From: Planctomycetota bacterium
Lineage (GTDB): Bacteria; Planctomycetota; Phycisphaerae; Phycisphaerales; SM1A02
NCBI GenBank assembly: GCA_003671055.1
Contig: QWPV01000001.1
Coordinates: forward strand, 9,983-72,481
Reading direction: 5' to 3'
Length of the DNA stretch: 62,499 nt
The notes below the pieces were generated by a model that saw nothing but the letters and a program-made list of their open reading frames with translations, was not told the DNA's origin and made no database searches. Shown here piece by piece: positions 44,291 to 53,331 of this stretch. Positions within the stretch are counted from its first letter, which is position 1. Each line of letters opens with the position of its first letter. The position numbers and the translations under genes were made by a program.

Positions 44291-45043
44291 ATGCCACTGC
44301 TCGTCGATGCGTCCAATGTCCTGCTCGCTGAAGGCGCTCTCTCGCCGGACTTTGCGGGACCCACCCTCGAAGAACTCACGAGTTACATCGCGAGAAGTCG
44401 GTTTGGACGCGAGGTCGTCTGGATTGTGTGCGATCACCGCGTCTCCACGCTTCGCAGCGGCGGCATCGTGATTGAGGGACCTGGAAATTGCGACGACGCC
44501 GACGAACGGATGCTCGAGATTCTGGCGGACTCGAGCGCCGCACGACGCGTGACTCTGGTTTCGAGCGATCGCGAGTTGGCTGCGCGCGCAAGACGCATGG
44601 GCGCGACGACGATGTCGAGCGAAGAGTTTCTGCGACAAGTTGAGCGCGACCTTCGATCGGGAGGAACGAAAGTGAGCGCCCCACGAGCGCCTTCGCCCCG
44701 CGCGCTCGTCCCACTCTCGAATCCGCAAGTCTCTCGCTGGCTCAAAGCATTCGACCTTTCCGAAGAGATCCTCGCACTTCAAAGTGCAACGGAGATTCCT
44801 GCGAAATTGGCGGCGATGATCACGCCAGAACCGTCAGTGATGCGCGACGCTGCAATGCTGCGGCAGGTCGCCGTGATGCGCGAGGTCGCCGCCACACGCG
44901 AGGATCCATTCGAGTTCTTCGATTCCTCGCAGAGTGATGCGTTCCTCGAGATGTTCGCGCGGCTCGACAACGCTGCGATCGAAGATCTCATGCAGCGCTA
45001 TCAACCAGCTGCGCCGGTGCACCCAACGCGTAAGAAGAAGTGA
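44291..45043 (+). CDS. NYN-domain (YacP-like) predicted ribonuclease
   Basis: 250 aa. The N-terminal 120 residues have the PIN/NYN acidic set: LLVDASNVLL (first Asp), CDDADERMLEIL (paired Asp) and VTLVSSDRELAARARRMGA (last Asp), with the final SSEEFLRQ. The C-terminal half is helical and not recognised (FEFFDSSQSDAFLEMFARLDN). YacP/Rae1-like proteins are ribosome-linked or RNA-cleaving nucleases; the neighbouring rpsU and rsfS would fit this, but the link is inferred. The stop overlaps a possible GTG start of pdxH. Confidence 0.8.
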   Translation: MPLLVDASNVLLAEGALSPDFAGPTLEELTSYIARSRFGREVVWIVCDHRVSTLRSGGIVIEGPGNCDDADERMLEILADSSAARRVTLVSSDRELAARARRMGATTMSSEEFLRQVERDLRSGGTKVSAPRAPSPRALVPLSNPQVSRWLKAFDLSEEILALQSATEIPAKLAAMITPEPSVMRDAAMLRQVAVMREVAATREDPFEFFDSSQSDAFLEMFARLDNAAIEDLMQRYQPAAPVHPTRKKK

Positions 45044-45060
45044 CTACTATCGACAACGCT

Positions 45061-45702
45061 ATGAGCGATTCTTCACCGCAACCCACTGCTGCATTCGACT
45101 TCGATCATCCGCCGCGTGATCCTGTCGAGACGTGTCTTGCGTGGTTTGAAGAAGCGAAAAGGCACGCGATTCCTAATCCCAACGCGATGACACTCGCGAC
45201 GGTGGATGCTGACGGGCAACCGAGCGCGCGCACAGTGTTGCTGCGCGGATTCGATGCTCACGGTGCTGTGTATTTCACAAACTTCCAATCACGCAAAGGT
45301 CGCGCAATGCTCGCGCACCCTCGGGTGGCGTTGCTGTTCTTCTGGGACATCTTGAATCGTCAGATTCGTATCGAAGGTGCGATCACGCCCATCAGTGATG
45401 CCGAGAGTGACGCGTACTTCGCGCAACGACCACGCGAGAGTCAAGTGAATGCTTGGGCGAGTGCGCAGTCGGAACCGATCGCGTCGCGCGAAGCACTCGA
45501 GTTGCGTCAAGCAACGTTCCTCGCAAAGTTCGAAGGGGTGCCTGTACCGCGTCCGCCGCATTGGGGCGGTACTCGCGTTGCACTTGAGTGCGTGGAGATC
45601 TGGCAAGGTCACCCCTACCGATTGCACGATCGTGTGCAGTACACGCGATTAAACGGCGCAACGATTCCAGCGGCATGGCGCGTTAACCGACTATGTCCGT
45701 AG
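45061..45702 (+). CDS. pdxH: Pyridoxamine 5'-phosphate oxidase
   Basis: 213 aa. Last step of pyridoxal-phosphate synthesis, FMN dependent. Motifs: PNAMTLATVDADGQPSARTV, LLRGFDAHGAVYFTNFQSRK, QIRIEGAI, SQVNAWASAQSEPI and the C-terminal WQGHPYRLHDRVQYTR...WRVNRLCP (the RLxP end). Normal family length. The start is ATG 45061; GTG 45040, overlapping the NYN stop (GTGA), is the alternative and would couple translation. Confidence 0.95.
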   Translation: MSDSSPQPTAAFDFDHPPRDPVETCLAWFEEAKRHAIPNPNAMTLATVDADGQPSARTVLLRGFDAHGAVYFTNFQSRKGRAMLAHPRVALLFFWDILNRQIRIEGAITPISDAESDAYFAQRPRESQVNAWASAQSEPIASREALELRQATFLAKFEGVPVPRPPHWGGTRVALECVEIWQGHPYRLHDRVQYTRLNGATIPAAWRVNRLCP

Positions 45703-45841
45703 TTGAGCGCTCGCGCGGAATTCTGCCCGCAGAGGGCAAATTCCATCGCTCGCTTTCGACTCCGCCTTGCCGAGTGAATCGGCATGCGGCGGAAGTTGGA
45801 CGATGCGTGGTGGAGCGCTCGCGCGGAAGTTGGACGATGCG
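45703..45841. repeat. Intergenic direct repeats and hairpin between convergent genes
   Basis: GAGCGCTCGCGCGGAA occurs at 45705-45720 and 45813-45828. GCGGAAGTTGGACGATGCGT occurs at 45789-45808 and 45823-45842. A hairpin pairs GGAATT/AATTCC (45717-45722 with 45739-45744) and GCCC/GGGC inside it, a plausible bidirectional terminator between pdxH and the minus-strand gene. Confidence 0.8.
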
Positions 45842-46363
45842 TTACTCGTGCGCGCTCTCGAGGAATGATGGCATTGCGCGCGCGATGAACCAATCAAGTG
45901 CGGTGCGTGTGGTGTTGGCATCGATGCCCCACATCACAACGGTTGGTTCGAGGAACTGCATATCGGCGAGGACTTGCAGTTGTCCGTCAACGACATACGC
46001 CTTCGGTAATCGCGTCGCGTAATACGCAGTCGCTGCATTCGAGCTCGGATCGCCGATGCAAATCGTCGGCTGCAGCAAGAGTTCTTTGTCGTTGAGATAC
46101 CAGAGGTCAGTCAGAATGATCGGTCGAAGGCGCGAGCGCGCGTCTTGCAGATTCTCGCGCTGCCAGAGTCGAATTGCTTGAAGTAAGCGCGATGCGAGCG
46201 GTCGATCGCGCATTTCGCTGCGTGGGTGCGCGCCGACAACAACGGGCAGCAATCCTGCAGGACTGACATCCGCATCAGGCGGACAAATCGCCCACGCTGC
46301 ATCGATCGCGGCATCTGACAAGCCAGAGGTGTGAGAAAGCGGCGGAAACTTATCTTCGTTCAC
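45842..46363 (-). CDS. Hypothetical protein
   Basis: 173 aa, soluble, no signal peptide. Contains LRPIILTDLWYLNDKELLLQPTICIGDPSSNAATAYYATRLPKAYVVDGQLQVL and a helical end (DWFIARAMPSFLESAHE). The IGDPSSNAATAYYA stretch is loop-like and may mark a conserved site, but no family is recognised. It overlaps the upstream membrane-protein gene by 14 nt, so the two are probably co-translated. Its final codons form part of an intergenic 20-bp repeat. Confidence 0.65.
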   Translation of the reverse strand: MNEDKFPPLSHTSGLSDAAIDAAWAICPPDADVSPAGLLPVVVGAHPRSEMRDRPLASRLLQAIRLWQRENLQDARSRLRPIILTDLWYLNDKELLLQPTICIGDPSSNAATAYYATRLPKAYVVDGQLQVLADMQFLEPTVVMWGIDANTTRTALDWFIARAMPSFLESAHE

Positions 46364-47519
46364 GACTGAAGTATCGGTTCAACGGGCCTCGATAGTCGCG
46401 TTTCGCTTGTGCTGCAAAGTCTGGCGGTGGTGCGAGCTCCGCACGCGGTGCTGGATAGGTCCAACTCGACAGAAGCAATCGCAGCGGCTCATCCGTGGTC
46501 GGCATCTCCTTCGACTCGTGCTTCGCTGCAGCGTCGACGGCCTCACGAACTTCGCCAGCTACTCGATTTGCAGCAGCGCCGAGTTTGGCACGAACGCCAA
46601 ATGTTGAACTCTTCGCCTTGCGTGAAGAGGACGTGTACAAGATCGGAAGGAAGAAACATTCAACGCGATCATGACGAATGCAGCGCACTTCGACAGCGTT
46701 CGCCTCAAGCGTCATCATCACGATGGAATCTTCAACGGTGTACACCTCGCCCTCCACCGTGCGAATCCATCCCGCGCCGAGTTCGGGATCCGATCCGAAC
46801 ATCTTTGGCAGTCCCAACTTTCGACGCAGCCATGGATCCTGTAGCAGCAGGAGCATTCCCATCAAGAACATGACAATGCCAAGCCATGCCTCCCACCCGA
46901 GTGGAGCTCCATTGAACACGCTCGAAAACGCCTGCATTATGAAACGGAATCCCTGCGAGATCATGAGGATGCCGCCGACTCCCGAGCCTGGCCGGAACTT
47001 GCTTGATTGCAGTGGTTCTGGCTCAGGTAAGTGACCTAACGGCGCGAGTGCTCCAACCATGTCTTCCGCACCCGCAGTGGTAGCGAGCGCCTCATCGAAG
47101 AGCAAGATCGGTCGCGGATCAAGTGCGAAGAGTGCGGTGTACTTCGCGGGATTGAGGACTTCGTCGCGTTTTAAACCTCGCTGCGGAAGCAGACGAGAAA
47201 TCGGATGTTCCATCGCGCGCTCATAGCGCTTCTGTCGATCCGCGCGACCAAGTCGCATCGTGTCGATGATGCCGAAGCCGATGATGAGCGCGATCCACGC
47301 AAGCAACGAGAAGACCGCAAAGCCAACCCACCATCGACCGGAGAGATTCCAGAAGACGTAGCCCAACCCGGTTGCTGCTGCAAGCACGAAGAGTAATGCG
47401 GTGAGGCGTAGAAGCAGTCGAAGTGGCACGCGCATTCGAACCACGCTCGGTGGAGGCAACGGCGCGATGAGTACGCGTCGACCTTCGAACAGTGATTCCC
47501 ACGATGCTTGATGCGTCAT
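46350..47519 (-). CDS. Uncharacterised membrane protein
   Basis: 389 aa from MTHQASWESLFEG. Two adjacent N-terminal helices (LLLRLTALLFVLAAATGLGYVFW and WVGFAVFSLLAWIALIIGFGI) and two central ones (GGILMISQGFRFIMQAF, WEAWLGIVMFLMGMLLLL) surround cytoplasmic segments; the C-terminal part has a PH-like beta pattern (GEVYTVEDSIVMMTLEANAVEVRCI). No named family. Co-transcribed with the downstream hypothetical gene, and 10 bp downstream of glyA, so it may also belong to the glyA transcript. Confidence 0.7.
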   Translation of the reverse strand: MTHQASWESLFEGRRVLIAPLPPPSVVRMRVPLRLLLRLTALLFVLAAATGLGYVFWNLSGRWWVGFAVFSLLAWIALIIGFGIIDTMRLGRADRQKRYERAMEHPISRLLPQRGLKRDEVLNPAKYTALFALDPRPILLFDEALATTAGAEDMVGALAPLGHLPEPEPLQSSKFRPGSGVGGILMISQGFRFIMQAFSSVFNGAPLGWEAWLGIVMFLMGMLLLLQDPWLRRKLGLPKMFGSDPELGAGWIRTVEGEVYTVEDSIVMMTLEANAVEVRCIRHDRVECFFLPILYTSSSRKAKSSTFGVRAKLGAAANRVAGEVREAVDAAAKHESKEMPTTDEPLRLLLSSWTYPAPRAELAPPPDFAAQAKRDYRGPLNRYFSRERR

Positions 47520-47529
47520 GCGTGCGTAC

Positions 47530-48861
47530 TTAATGGAACAGCGGATAGCCGCGGCAGAACTCGCGAATTTCACTTCGCACTGTTGCTTGCACTGCTGCAT
47601 CACCCGCTGCACCGAGCACGCGATCAATCCACGCTGCGAGTTGCTCCATCTGAGGCTCTTTCAATCCGCGCGTGGTGACTGCTGGCGTACCGAGACGCAA
47701 TCCACTCGTGACCACAGGCGAGCGCGGGTCGAACGGAATGCCGTTCTTGTTGACGATGATGCCCGCCTTTTCAAGCCACTTTTCTGCATCGGCGCCCGTG
47801 AGATCCGCCGACCGCCCGCGAAGATCGACGAGCATGAGATGGTTGTCCGTTCCACCCGAACAGATGCGATAGCCGCGCTGCGTCAGTGCAGTCGCGAGTG
47901 TTTGCGCGTTCTTCACGACTTGAATGGAGTAGTCGCGGAATGCAGGCTGCAATGCTTCGAGGAACGCGACAGCCTTCGCGCCAATGACATGCATCAGCGG
48001 TCCGCCTTGCGAACCTGGAAAGACTTTGCGATCGACCTTCTTCGCAATCTCTTCGTCGTTGGTGAGAATCAATCCACCACGCGGACCACGCAGCGTCTTG
48101 TGCGTCGTTGTCGTGACGATGTGCGCGTGTGGGAACGGCGATGGATGCACGCCCGTTGCGACAAGTCCTGCGATATGCGCGATGTCCGCCATCAAGCACG
48201 CGCCAACTTCATCGGCGATCGCGCGGAAGCGTGCGAAGTCGATGACCCGCGAGTACGCGGAGTAACCGCAGATAATCATCTTCGGCTTCGTCTCACGCGC
48301 GATGCGTGCGATCTCGTCGTAGTTCAAAAGTTCCGTGGTGGGATCGAGGTCGTACTCCGCGATCTTGAAATACGTTCCGCTGAAGTTCACTTTCAGTCCG
48401 TGCGAAAGATGTCCGCCGCTCTTGATCGGCAGCGAAAGAATCGTGTCGCCAGGATTGCACATCGCCATGAACACCGCGATATTTGCATTCGCGCCGCTAT
48501 GCGGTTGCACGTTTGCGAAGCGGCAGCCGAAGAGTTGCTTCGCACGATCGCGCGCGAGATCTTCCACGCGATCATGAAACTCGCAACCACCGTAATAGCG
48601 CTTGCCTGGGTAACCCTCGGCGTATTTGTTCGTGAGCCATGAACCAACCGTGTGCATGACGGTTGTCGAAACATGATTCTCACTCGCGATCAGTTCAAGC
48701 GTGGTGGCTTGCCGTTCCGCTTCAAGCGCGTAGCACTCCGCGATTGCAGGATCTGCGCCCTGCAGCATCGCCAGAAGTTGCGTGGACATCGTGTCGAGCT
48801 TGACGCCGTGCGTGGAGCAAGCAGAAGTGGAAGCGTAGGAAGAAGCGGCTGCAGAAGTCAT
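47530..48861 (-). CDS. glyA: Serine hydroxymethyltransferase
   Basis: 443 aa from [12 protein letters not shown]; other in-frame ATGs lie at 48921 and 48789. PLP enzyme making glycine and 5,10-methylene-THF. Motifs: [45 protein letters not shown] and the PLP-lysine site [17 protein letters not shown]. The enzyme supplies one-carbon units that MetH, encoded elsewhere in this window, ultimately consumes. Confidence 0.96.
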   Translation of the reverse strand: MTSAAASSYASTSACSTHGVKLDTMSTQLLAMLQGADPAIAECYALEAERQATTLELIASENHVSTTVMHTVGSWLTNKYAEGYPGKRYYGGCEFHDRVEDLARDRAKQLFGCRFANVQPHSGANANIAVFMAMCNPGDTILSLPIKSGGHLSHGLKVNFSGTYFKIAEYDLDPTTELLNYDEIARIARETKPKMIICGYSAYSRVIDFARFRAIADEVGACLMADIAHIAGLVATGVHPSPFPHAHIVTTTTHKTLRGPRGGLILTNDEEIAKKVDRKVFPGSQGGPLMHVIGAKAVAFLEALQPAFRDYSIQVVKNAQTLATALTQRGYRICSGGTDNHLMLVDLRGRSADLTGADAEKWLEKAGIIVNKNGIPFDPRSPVVTSGLRLGTPAVTTRGLKEPQMEQLAAWIDRVLGAAGDAAVQATVRSEIREFCRGYPLFH

Positions 48862-48920
48862 AGGAACGATGATAGTGCCGACGCCGGGGTTCGACGCTTT
48901 CATGGGTACGCTTTGCGCCA

Positions 48921-49472
48921 ATGGCGAACTCGTGCGAATCCACTCCGCTCGCTCCTCTCACAACCCCTTGGGGATCGCTCGTGGCGTATCAACGCAAGGA
49001 TGGATCGCTGCTGCTTGAGTGGGCGGTGCGCGGCAGTGAACGAAATCCCACATGGACGCGCGCATCTGGCGCTGAAGCCGAGCGCGTGCTTCGTGCAGCT
49101 GCGAGCGCAATTGATGGCGATGAACGCGCCGCCAAACGCATCGAGACCCCGCTCGGCACGCCCTTTCAGATGGCTGTCTGGAACGCATGCCGCAGCATCC
49201 CGAATGGCCAGACGCGAACCTATGGCTGGATCGCGAAAAAACTTGGTCGACCTACCGCGCTTTGCCGCGCCATCGGCCAAGCGATGAAACGCAATCCGCT
49301 GCCGATGATCGTTCCATGCCATCGCGTCGTTGCTGCTGATGGGCTCGGCGGATATGCGGGCGCAACCGACGGTGCACTTCTTCGCGTGAAATGTGGGCTG
49401 CTTGAGCTCGAATCGTGTTCGAAGGTAAAGCACACGCCGCGAAAGCCCTCACGCTTGAAGTCCGACCCCTGA
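48921..49472 (+). CDS. ogt: Methylated-DNA--protein-cysteine methyltransferase
   Basis: 183 aa suicide repair protein that removes O6-alkyl groups from guanine. The active site is [14 protein letters not shown] with the acceptor Cys; [30 protein letters not shown] and [16 protein letters not shown] form the DNA-binding helices. There is no Ada N-terminal domain, so it is the constitutive Ogt/MGMT type. Divergent from glyA. Confidence 0.93.
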   Translation: MANSCESTPLAPLTTPWGSLVAYQRKDGSLLLEWAVRGSERNPTWTRASGAEAERVLRAAASAIDGDERAAKRIETPLGTPFQMAVWNACRSIPNGQTRTYGWIAKKLGRPTALCRAIGQAMKRNPLPMIVPCHRVVAADGLGGYAGATDGALLRVKCGLLELESCSKVKHTPRKPSRLKSDP

Positions 49473-49597
49473 AACGCCGATCTTGCTCAACCCTCAAAGC
49501 GATCGCGAACGCATGTGCGCATGCAGACGTCGACCGCGTTGGGCTACAGTCTCGACCCCTGCTTTGAACACTGCACAGTTGCCCTGGAGATCCCCGC

Positions 49598-50929
49598 ATG
49601 AAGCTCACGATGGTTGGTACCGGTTACGTTGGACTCGTCACGGGCGCATGCTTTGCGGAGACGGGTAATCATGTCATTTGCCTTGATGTCGACGCGCGCA
49701 AAGTTGCGATGCTCAAGCGTGGCGAGAGCCCGATCTACGAGCCTGGTCTTTCGGAAATGATCCAGCGCAACGCTGGAACGGGACGACTGCAATTCACCAC
49801 CGACAAGCTTGAAGCCTACCGACACGCGGATGTCATTTTCATCTGCGTGGGAACGCCGAGTGACGAAGACGGCAGCGCGGATCTTCAATATGTATTGGCT
49901 GTCGCAAGCGACATCGCCGACGCGCTCAACACACTCGGCGAAGCAGCAACGCCTCGCACGATTGTTGTGAAGAGCACGGTGCCAGTGGGCACAAGCCACA
50001 AGGTTCGCGATCTCATTCGCTCGAAGACCAACGTGTCGTTCGCGATTGCGGACAATCCAGAGTTCCTCAAAGAAGGCGATGCGATCAACGACTTCATGAA
50101 GCCCGATCGCGTGGTATGCGGCGTGGAGAGCGAGCATGCGGGCGAGACGATGCGCGCGCTGTACGAGCCATTCGTCCGTCAGGGCAATCCGATCTTCATC
50201 ATGGATGTGCGCTCGGCGGAAATGGTGAAGTACGCATCCAACGCGATGCTCGCGTGCAAGATTTCGTTCATCAACGAGATGGCAAATCTCTGCGAGAAAT
50301 ACGGCGCCGACGTGAACAACGTGCGCGAAGGCATGTGCGCCGACAAGCGCATCGGAAACCAGTTCCTCTATCCGGGCCTCGGCTACGGCGGTTCGTGCTT
50401 CCCGAAGGACACCCTCGCGGTTGTTTCGATGGGCAAGGCAGTTGGCTTCGAATGCGAACTCAATGCGTCAGTCCACCGAGTAAACCAAGCGCAGCGCGGG
50501 TACTTCTGGTCGAAGATCGAAGGCGCATTCGGTGGAAACCTCGCCGGCAAGCGACTGGCGTTCTGGGGCGTGGCCTTCAAGCCCCGAACCGACGACATCC
50601 GCGAAGCCCCCGGGATTGCCCTGATGCAGCGAGCGATTGCCGCTGGTGCCACCGTCACCGCGTTCGATCCCGTTGCCCTTGAGAACCTCGGCAAAGAGAT
50701 GCCTGCGGTCGTCCATGCCGCTGACATGTACGCCGCCCTCGAAGGCGCCGACGCGCTCGTCGTCGCCACTGAATGGGCGGAGTTCCGCTCGCCGGATTGG
50801 GAGTGGGTCGCGAAGCTCCTTCCGTCGAAACTGATCTTCGATGGTCGAAATCTTTATCGAAGTCAGGCGATGGATCAGCTCGGATTCTCGTATTACTCAG
50901 TGGGTCGCGCACCTGTTCGACCCCGCTAA
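49598..50929 (+). CDS. ugd: UDP-glucose 6-dehydrogenase
   Basis: 443 aa. Oxidises UDP-glucose to UDP-glucuronate for polysaccharide synthesis. The N-terminal NAD site is MKLTMVGTGYVGLVTGACFA; then NPEFLKEGDAINDFMKPDRVV, the catalytic loop LGYGGSCFPKDTLAVV with the nucleophilic Cys, and the C-terminal UDP-binding domain (WGVAFKPRTDDIREAPGIAL). Full length. The FHA gene follows 37 bp later. Confidence 0.95.
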   Translation: MKLTMVGTGYVGLVTGACFAETGNHVICLDVDARKVAMLKRGESPIYEPGLSEMIQRNAGTGRLQFTTDKLEAYRHADVIFICVGTPSDEDGSADLQYVLAVASDIADALNTLGEAATPRTIVVKSTVPVGTSHKVRDLIRSKTNVSFAIADNPEFLKEGDAINDFMKPDRVVCGVESEHAGETMRALYEPFVRQGNPIFIMDVRSAEMVKYASNAMLACKISFINEMANLCEKYGADVNNVREGMCADKRIGNQFLYPGLGYGGSCFPKDTLAVVSMGKAVGFECELNASVHRVNQAQRGYFWSKIEGAFGGNLAGKRLAFWGVAFKPRTDDIREAPGIALMQRAIAAGATVTAFDPVALENLGKEMPAVVHAADMYAALEGADALVVATEWAEFRSPDWEWVAKLLPSKLIFDGRNLYRSQAMDQLGFSYYSVGRAPVRPR

Positions 50930-50966
50930 GCCCGACCGCTCGCACCTTCTAGAGAGGACGCGACCA

Positions 50967-51785
50967 ATGGCAGAACTGCTCATCAGCGCAGCCGACGGAT
51001 CACTTCTTCTGCAGCGCCACATCGAACCGGCGCGGGCGTATTGGATTGGTCGAAGCCCGAAGTGTGATGTGATCGTGGACGCTGCATCAGTAAGCCGCCG
51101 CCACGCGATTCTGTACTGCCATCAAGGCGTGTGGCGGGTTGTAGACGCGGGCTCGCAGAGCGGATTACTCACAGCAGCTGGCGAATGCCGCAACGCGCAA
51201 CTCTCTGCTGAAACATGGGTTAAGATGGGCGCTGCGGTGCTGTGGATCAAGAATCCAGAGCCTGTGGACAAAGCACTTCACCGCGCACCGATCACGAAAT
51301 CAGGCGCGGCGCGACTCTCGATTGACGTGCTCGACGCGCAGCCTGACTTCACGGATGAAGCCACGCTTGCAGCATCGGCGCAAACACAAACGGTTCGACC
51401 AACGCTCATCATCACAAGCGCGCTCGGCGGCGTTGAGCTCGTTGTCGATCTCAGTCAGACCGCGGCGCGTCTCGTCATCGGCAGCGCGACGACCTGCGAC
51501 ATCGTCCTCGCGGATCCAACTGTCGAACTCATCCACGCAGTGCTCGTGCGTGGGAGCAACACCTGGTCGTTGCTCGACTCGGGCGGCGGCGTCTTCGCGG
51601 ACGGCAAGAAGTGGCCACGCAAGCGACTCGATGAAGACACCTCAGCGCACATCGGCGCGTTCACTCTCGCGGTTCGAACTCCGAAACTTCCTTCGACAAT
51701 GGTGCCATTTGTTCCCCCGCCTACACAGACATTGGAAGCGAGCATCTTCCTCGAAGAAGCTGACGATTCACTCGACGGCCGGTGA
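50967..51785 (+). CDS. Protein with two FHA domains
   Basis: 272 aa from MAELLISAADG after GAGAGGAC. The first forkhead-associated domain has YWIGRSPKCDVIVDAASVSRRHAILY, with the phosphothreonine-binding Arg, Ser and His motif intact. A second, more diverged one is VIGSATTCDIVLADPTVELIHAVLV. The C-terminal tail is Pro/Thr/Glu-rich. FHA domains read Ser/Thr-kinase phosphorylation, but no kinase gene is adjacent. Soluble, probably a regulatory adaptor. Confidence 0.88.
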   Translation: MAELLISAADGSLLLQRHIEPARAYWIGRSPKCDVIVDAASVSRRHAILYCHQGVWRVVDAGSQSGLLTAAGECRNAQLSAETWVKMGAAVLWIKNPEPVDKALHRAPITKSGAARLSIDVLDAQPDFTDEATLAASAQTQTVRPTLIITSALGGVELVVDLSQTAARLVIGSATTCDIVLADPTVELIHAVLVRGSNTWSLLDSGGGVFADGKKWPRKRLDEDTSAHIGAFTLAVRTPKLPSTMVPFVPPPTQTLEASIFLEEADDSLDGR

Positions 51786-51988
51786 CGAACTTGCTGCGTC
51801 GAACTGACGCAAGACTGCGCAAACCAAAATTCCCTCATTTTTAGGGTTTTTTGACGCTCCAAAGAAAAATGCAAAAAAGAACGGGTTTCCCTGCATTCTC
51901 TTGCGCGAGTGCGCAGAGAACGCTACTTTTCCCGTGTATTCGACAGGTATGGATCCTGTCGCTCCGCCGCTTGAAAGGACTCCCACGT
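51786..51988. other. AT-rich region upstream of the HU-like gene
   Basis: About 200 bp. The part 51835-51880 is markedly AT-richer than the surroundings (TTTTTAGGGTTTTTTGACGC and A-runs) and probably holds the promoter of the HU-like gene. An in-frame extension of that gene reaches into it but lacks coding character. No terminator hairpin was noticed for the FHA gene. Confidence 0.45.
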
Positions 51989-52321
51989 ATGGCAACGAAA
52001 CTCAAGATCACTCCCGCCGTCAAGACTCGCACCAAGGGTTCCATCTATTCTGAGATGGCCGCACACACCGGACTCACGCGCAAGCAAGTCGTCAGTGTGT
52101 TCGACCTTCTCACCACGATGATCACCTCCGACCTCGGCAAGAAGGGCTGCGGCACCTTCAATCTCTTCGGTCTCGCAAAGATGCGCACTGTTGCGAAGCC
52201 AGCGACCAAGTCGCGCAAGGGCATCAACCCATTCACCGGTCAAGAGCAAACCTTCAAGGCGAAGCCAGCAAGCCGCAAGGTTCGCATCCGCGCAATGAAG
52301 GGTCTCAACGAAGCCGTCTAA
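51989..52321 (+). CDS. HU/IHF-family DNA-binding protein
   Basis: 110 aa. The start MATKLKITPAVKTRTKG follows a GAAAGGA ribosome site at 10-nt spacing. The HU-type helical base is KGSIYSEMAAHTGLTRKQVVSVFDLLTTMI, then beta arms with GTFNLFGLAKMRTV and the DNA-contacting region GINPFTGQEQTFKAKPASRKVRIRAMKGL. Nucleoid architecture protein, longer than E. coli HU by about 20 basic N-terminal residues. Confidence 0.92.
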   Translation: MATKLKITPAVKTRTKGSIYSEMAAHTGLTRKQVVSVFDLLTTMITSDLGKKGCGTFNLFGLAKMRTVAKPATKSRKGINPFTGQEQTFKAKPASRKVRIRAMKGLNEAV

Positions 52322-52357
52322 TCGTTTCGACGATTCGTCTGCACAAGATTGAAACAC

Positions 52358-52395
52358 ACGAACCCTGCGCATCTGCGCGGGGTTCGTTGTTTTTG
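52358..52395 (+). terminator. Rho-independent terminator of the HU-like gene
   Basis: A 13-bp stem (52358-52370 with 52375-52387, one T-G wobble) is capped by a 4-nt loop and followed by TGTTTTTG. Confidence 0.92.
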
Positions 52396-52410
52396 CCTAC
52401 AGAACATGAT

Positions 52411-53331
52411 TCAGTGCGCGTCGTCGCGATGCAAGCACGCGCGGAGATTGTCCTCACACGCTGCGAGTCGCGCACTCGCAGCGCTGCGCGAACATTGATG
52501 TGCACGCATCACGAGTGCGAGCTTGAGTGATCCTTCTGCGTTGCGCAATGCATCAAGCGCCGATGCACTCGTGTCGCTCGGAAAAAACTCGCGATAGATT
52601 CGAATCGCGCGATCGACGAGTTTGTCATTCGTCGCAGCAAGATCCACCATGAGATTGCCGTACACCTTGCCGCGTTTCACGAACACTGCAGTGGTGATTG
52701 CATTGAGTGCAATCTTCGTCGCGGTGCCAGCCTTCAGTCGCGTCGAACCAGTGAGTACTTCAGGACCCGTGGCAAGTACAAGCCAGTGATCGCAACACTC
52801 TGGCCGCGCGTGCGGTGCGCAGGTGAGAAACGCAGTCACTGCGCCGCGAGCCTTTGCGAGTCGAAGTGCGCCCAACACATACGGCGTCGTGCCACCTGCT
52901 GCGATTCCAACGAACGCATCCTTTTCGCACACACCAAGTCGTTCAAACTCTTCGGCGATCCCCTCCCACTCATCTTCGCGTCCTTCACTCGACTTCCGAA
53001 GCGCTCCATCACCGCCCGCCATGATGCCCACAACTTGCGCGGGATCTGAGCGAAACGTCGGCGGGCATTCACTCGCATCAAGTACGCCGAGTCGCCCACT
53101 CGTGCCCGCACCTGCGTAGATCAATCGTCCACCCTGCGCGAGTTGCGCGGCGGCAACCTCGGCAAACGCAGCGAGTTCCGCCGCGCATGCTTCCACCGCA
53201 GCAACCGCATCATGTTGATCGCGCGCGAGCAGTTGCACGACCTCAAGCGTGCTCATCACATCGAGCGCTGCCGATGCTGCATTTCGCGCCTCGGTTGCAA
53301 CGTGCGAGCGATCGGGAGGAAGCAGCATCAT
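52411..53331 (-). CDS. murQ: N-acetylmuramic acid 6-phosphate etherase
   Basis: 306 aa. Cleaves the lactyl ether of MurNAc-6-phosphate to GlcNAc-6-phosphate in cell-wall recycling. The SIS-type sugar-phosphate site is GRLIYAGAGTSGRLGVLDASECPPTF; further family motifs are AGGDGALRKSSEGRED and LTGSTRLKAGTATKIALN. Length is normal. It overlaps the end of the upstream peptidase gene by 4 nt (ATGA). Its presence supports a peptidoglycan wall with recycling in this organism. Confidence 0.95.
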   Translation of the reverse strand: MMLLPPDRSHVATEARNAASAALDVMSTLEVVQLLARDQHDAVAAVEACAAELAAFAEVAAAQLAQGGRLIYAGAGTSGRLGVLDASECPPTFRSDPAQVVGIMAGGDGALRKSSEGREDEWEGIAEEFERLGVCEKDAFVGIAAGGTTPYVLGALRLAKARGAVTAFLTCAPHARPECCDHWLVLATGPEVLTGSTRLKAGTATKIALNAITTAVFVKRGKVYGNLMVDLAATNDKLVDRAIRIYREFFPSDTSASALDALRNAEGSLKLALVMRAHQCSRSAASARLAACEDNLRACLHRDDAH

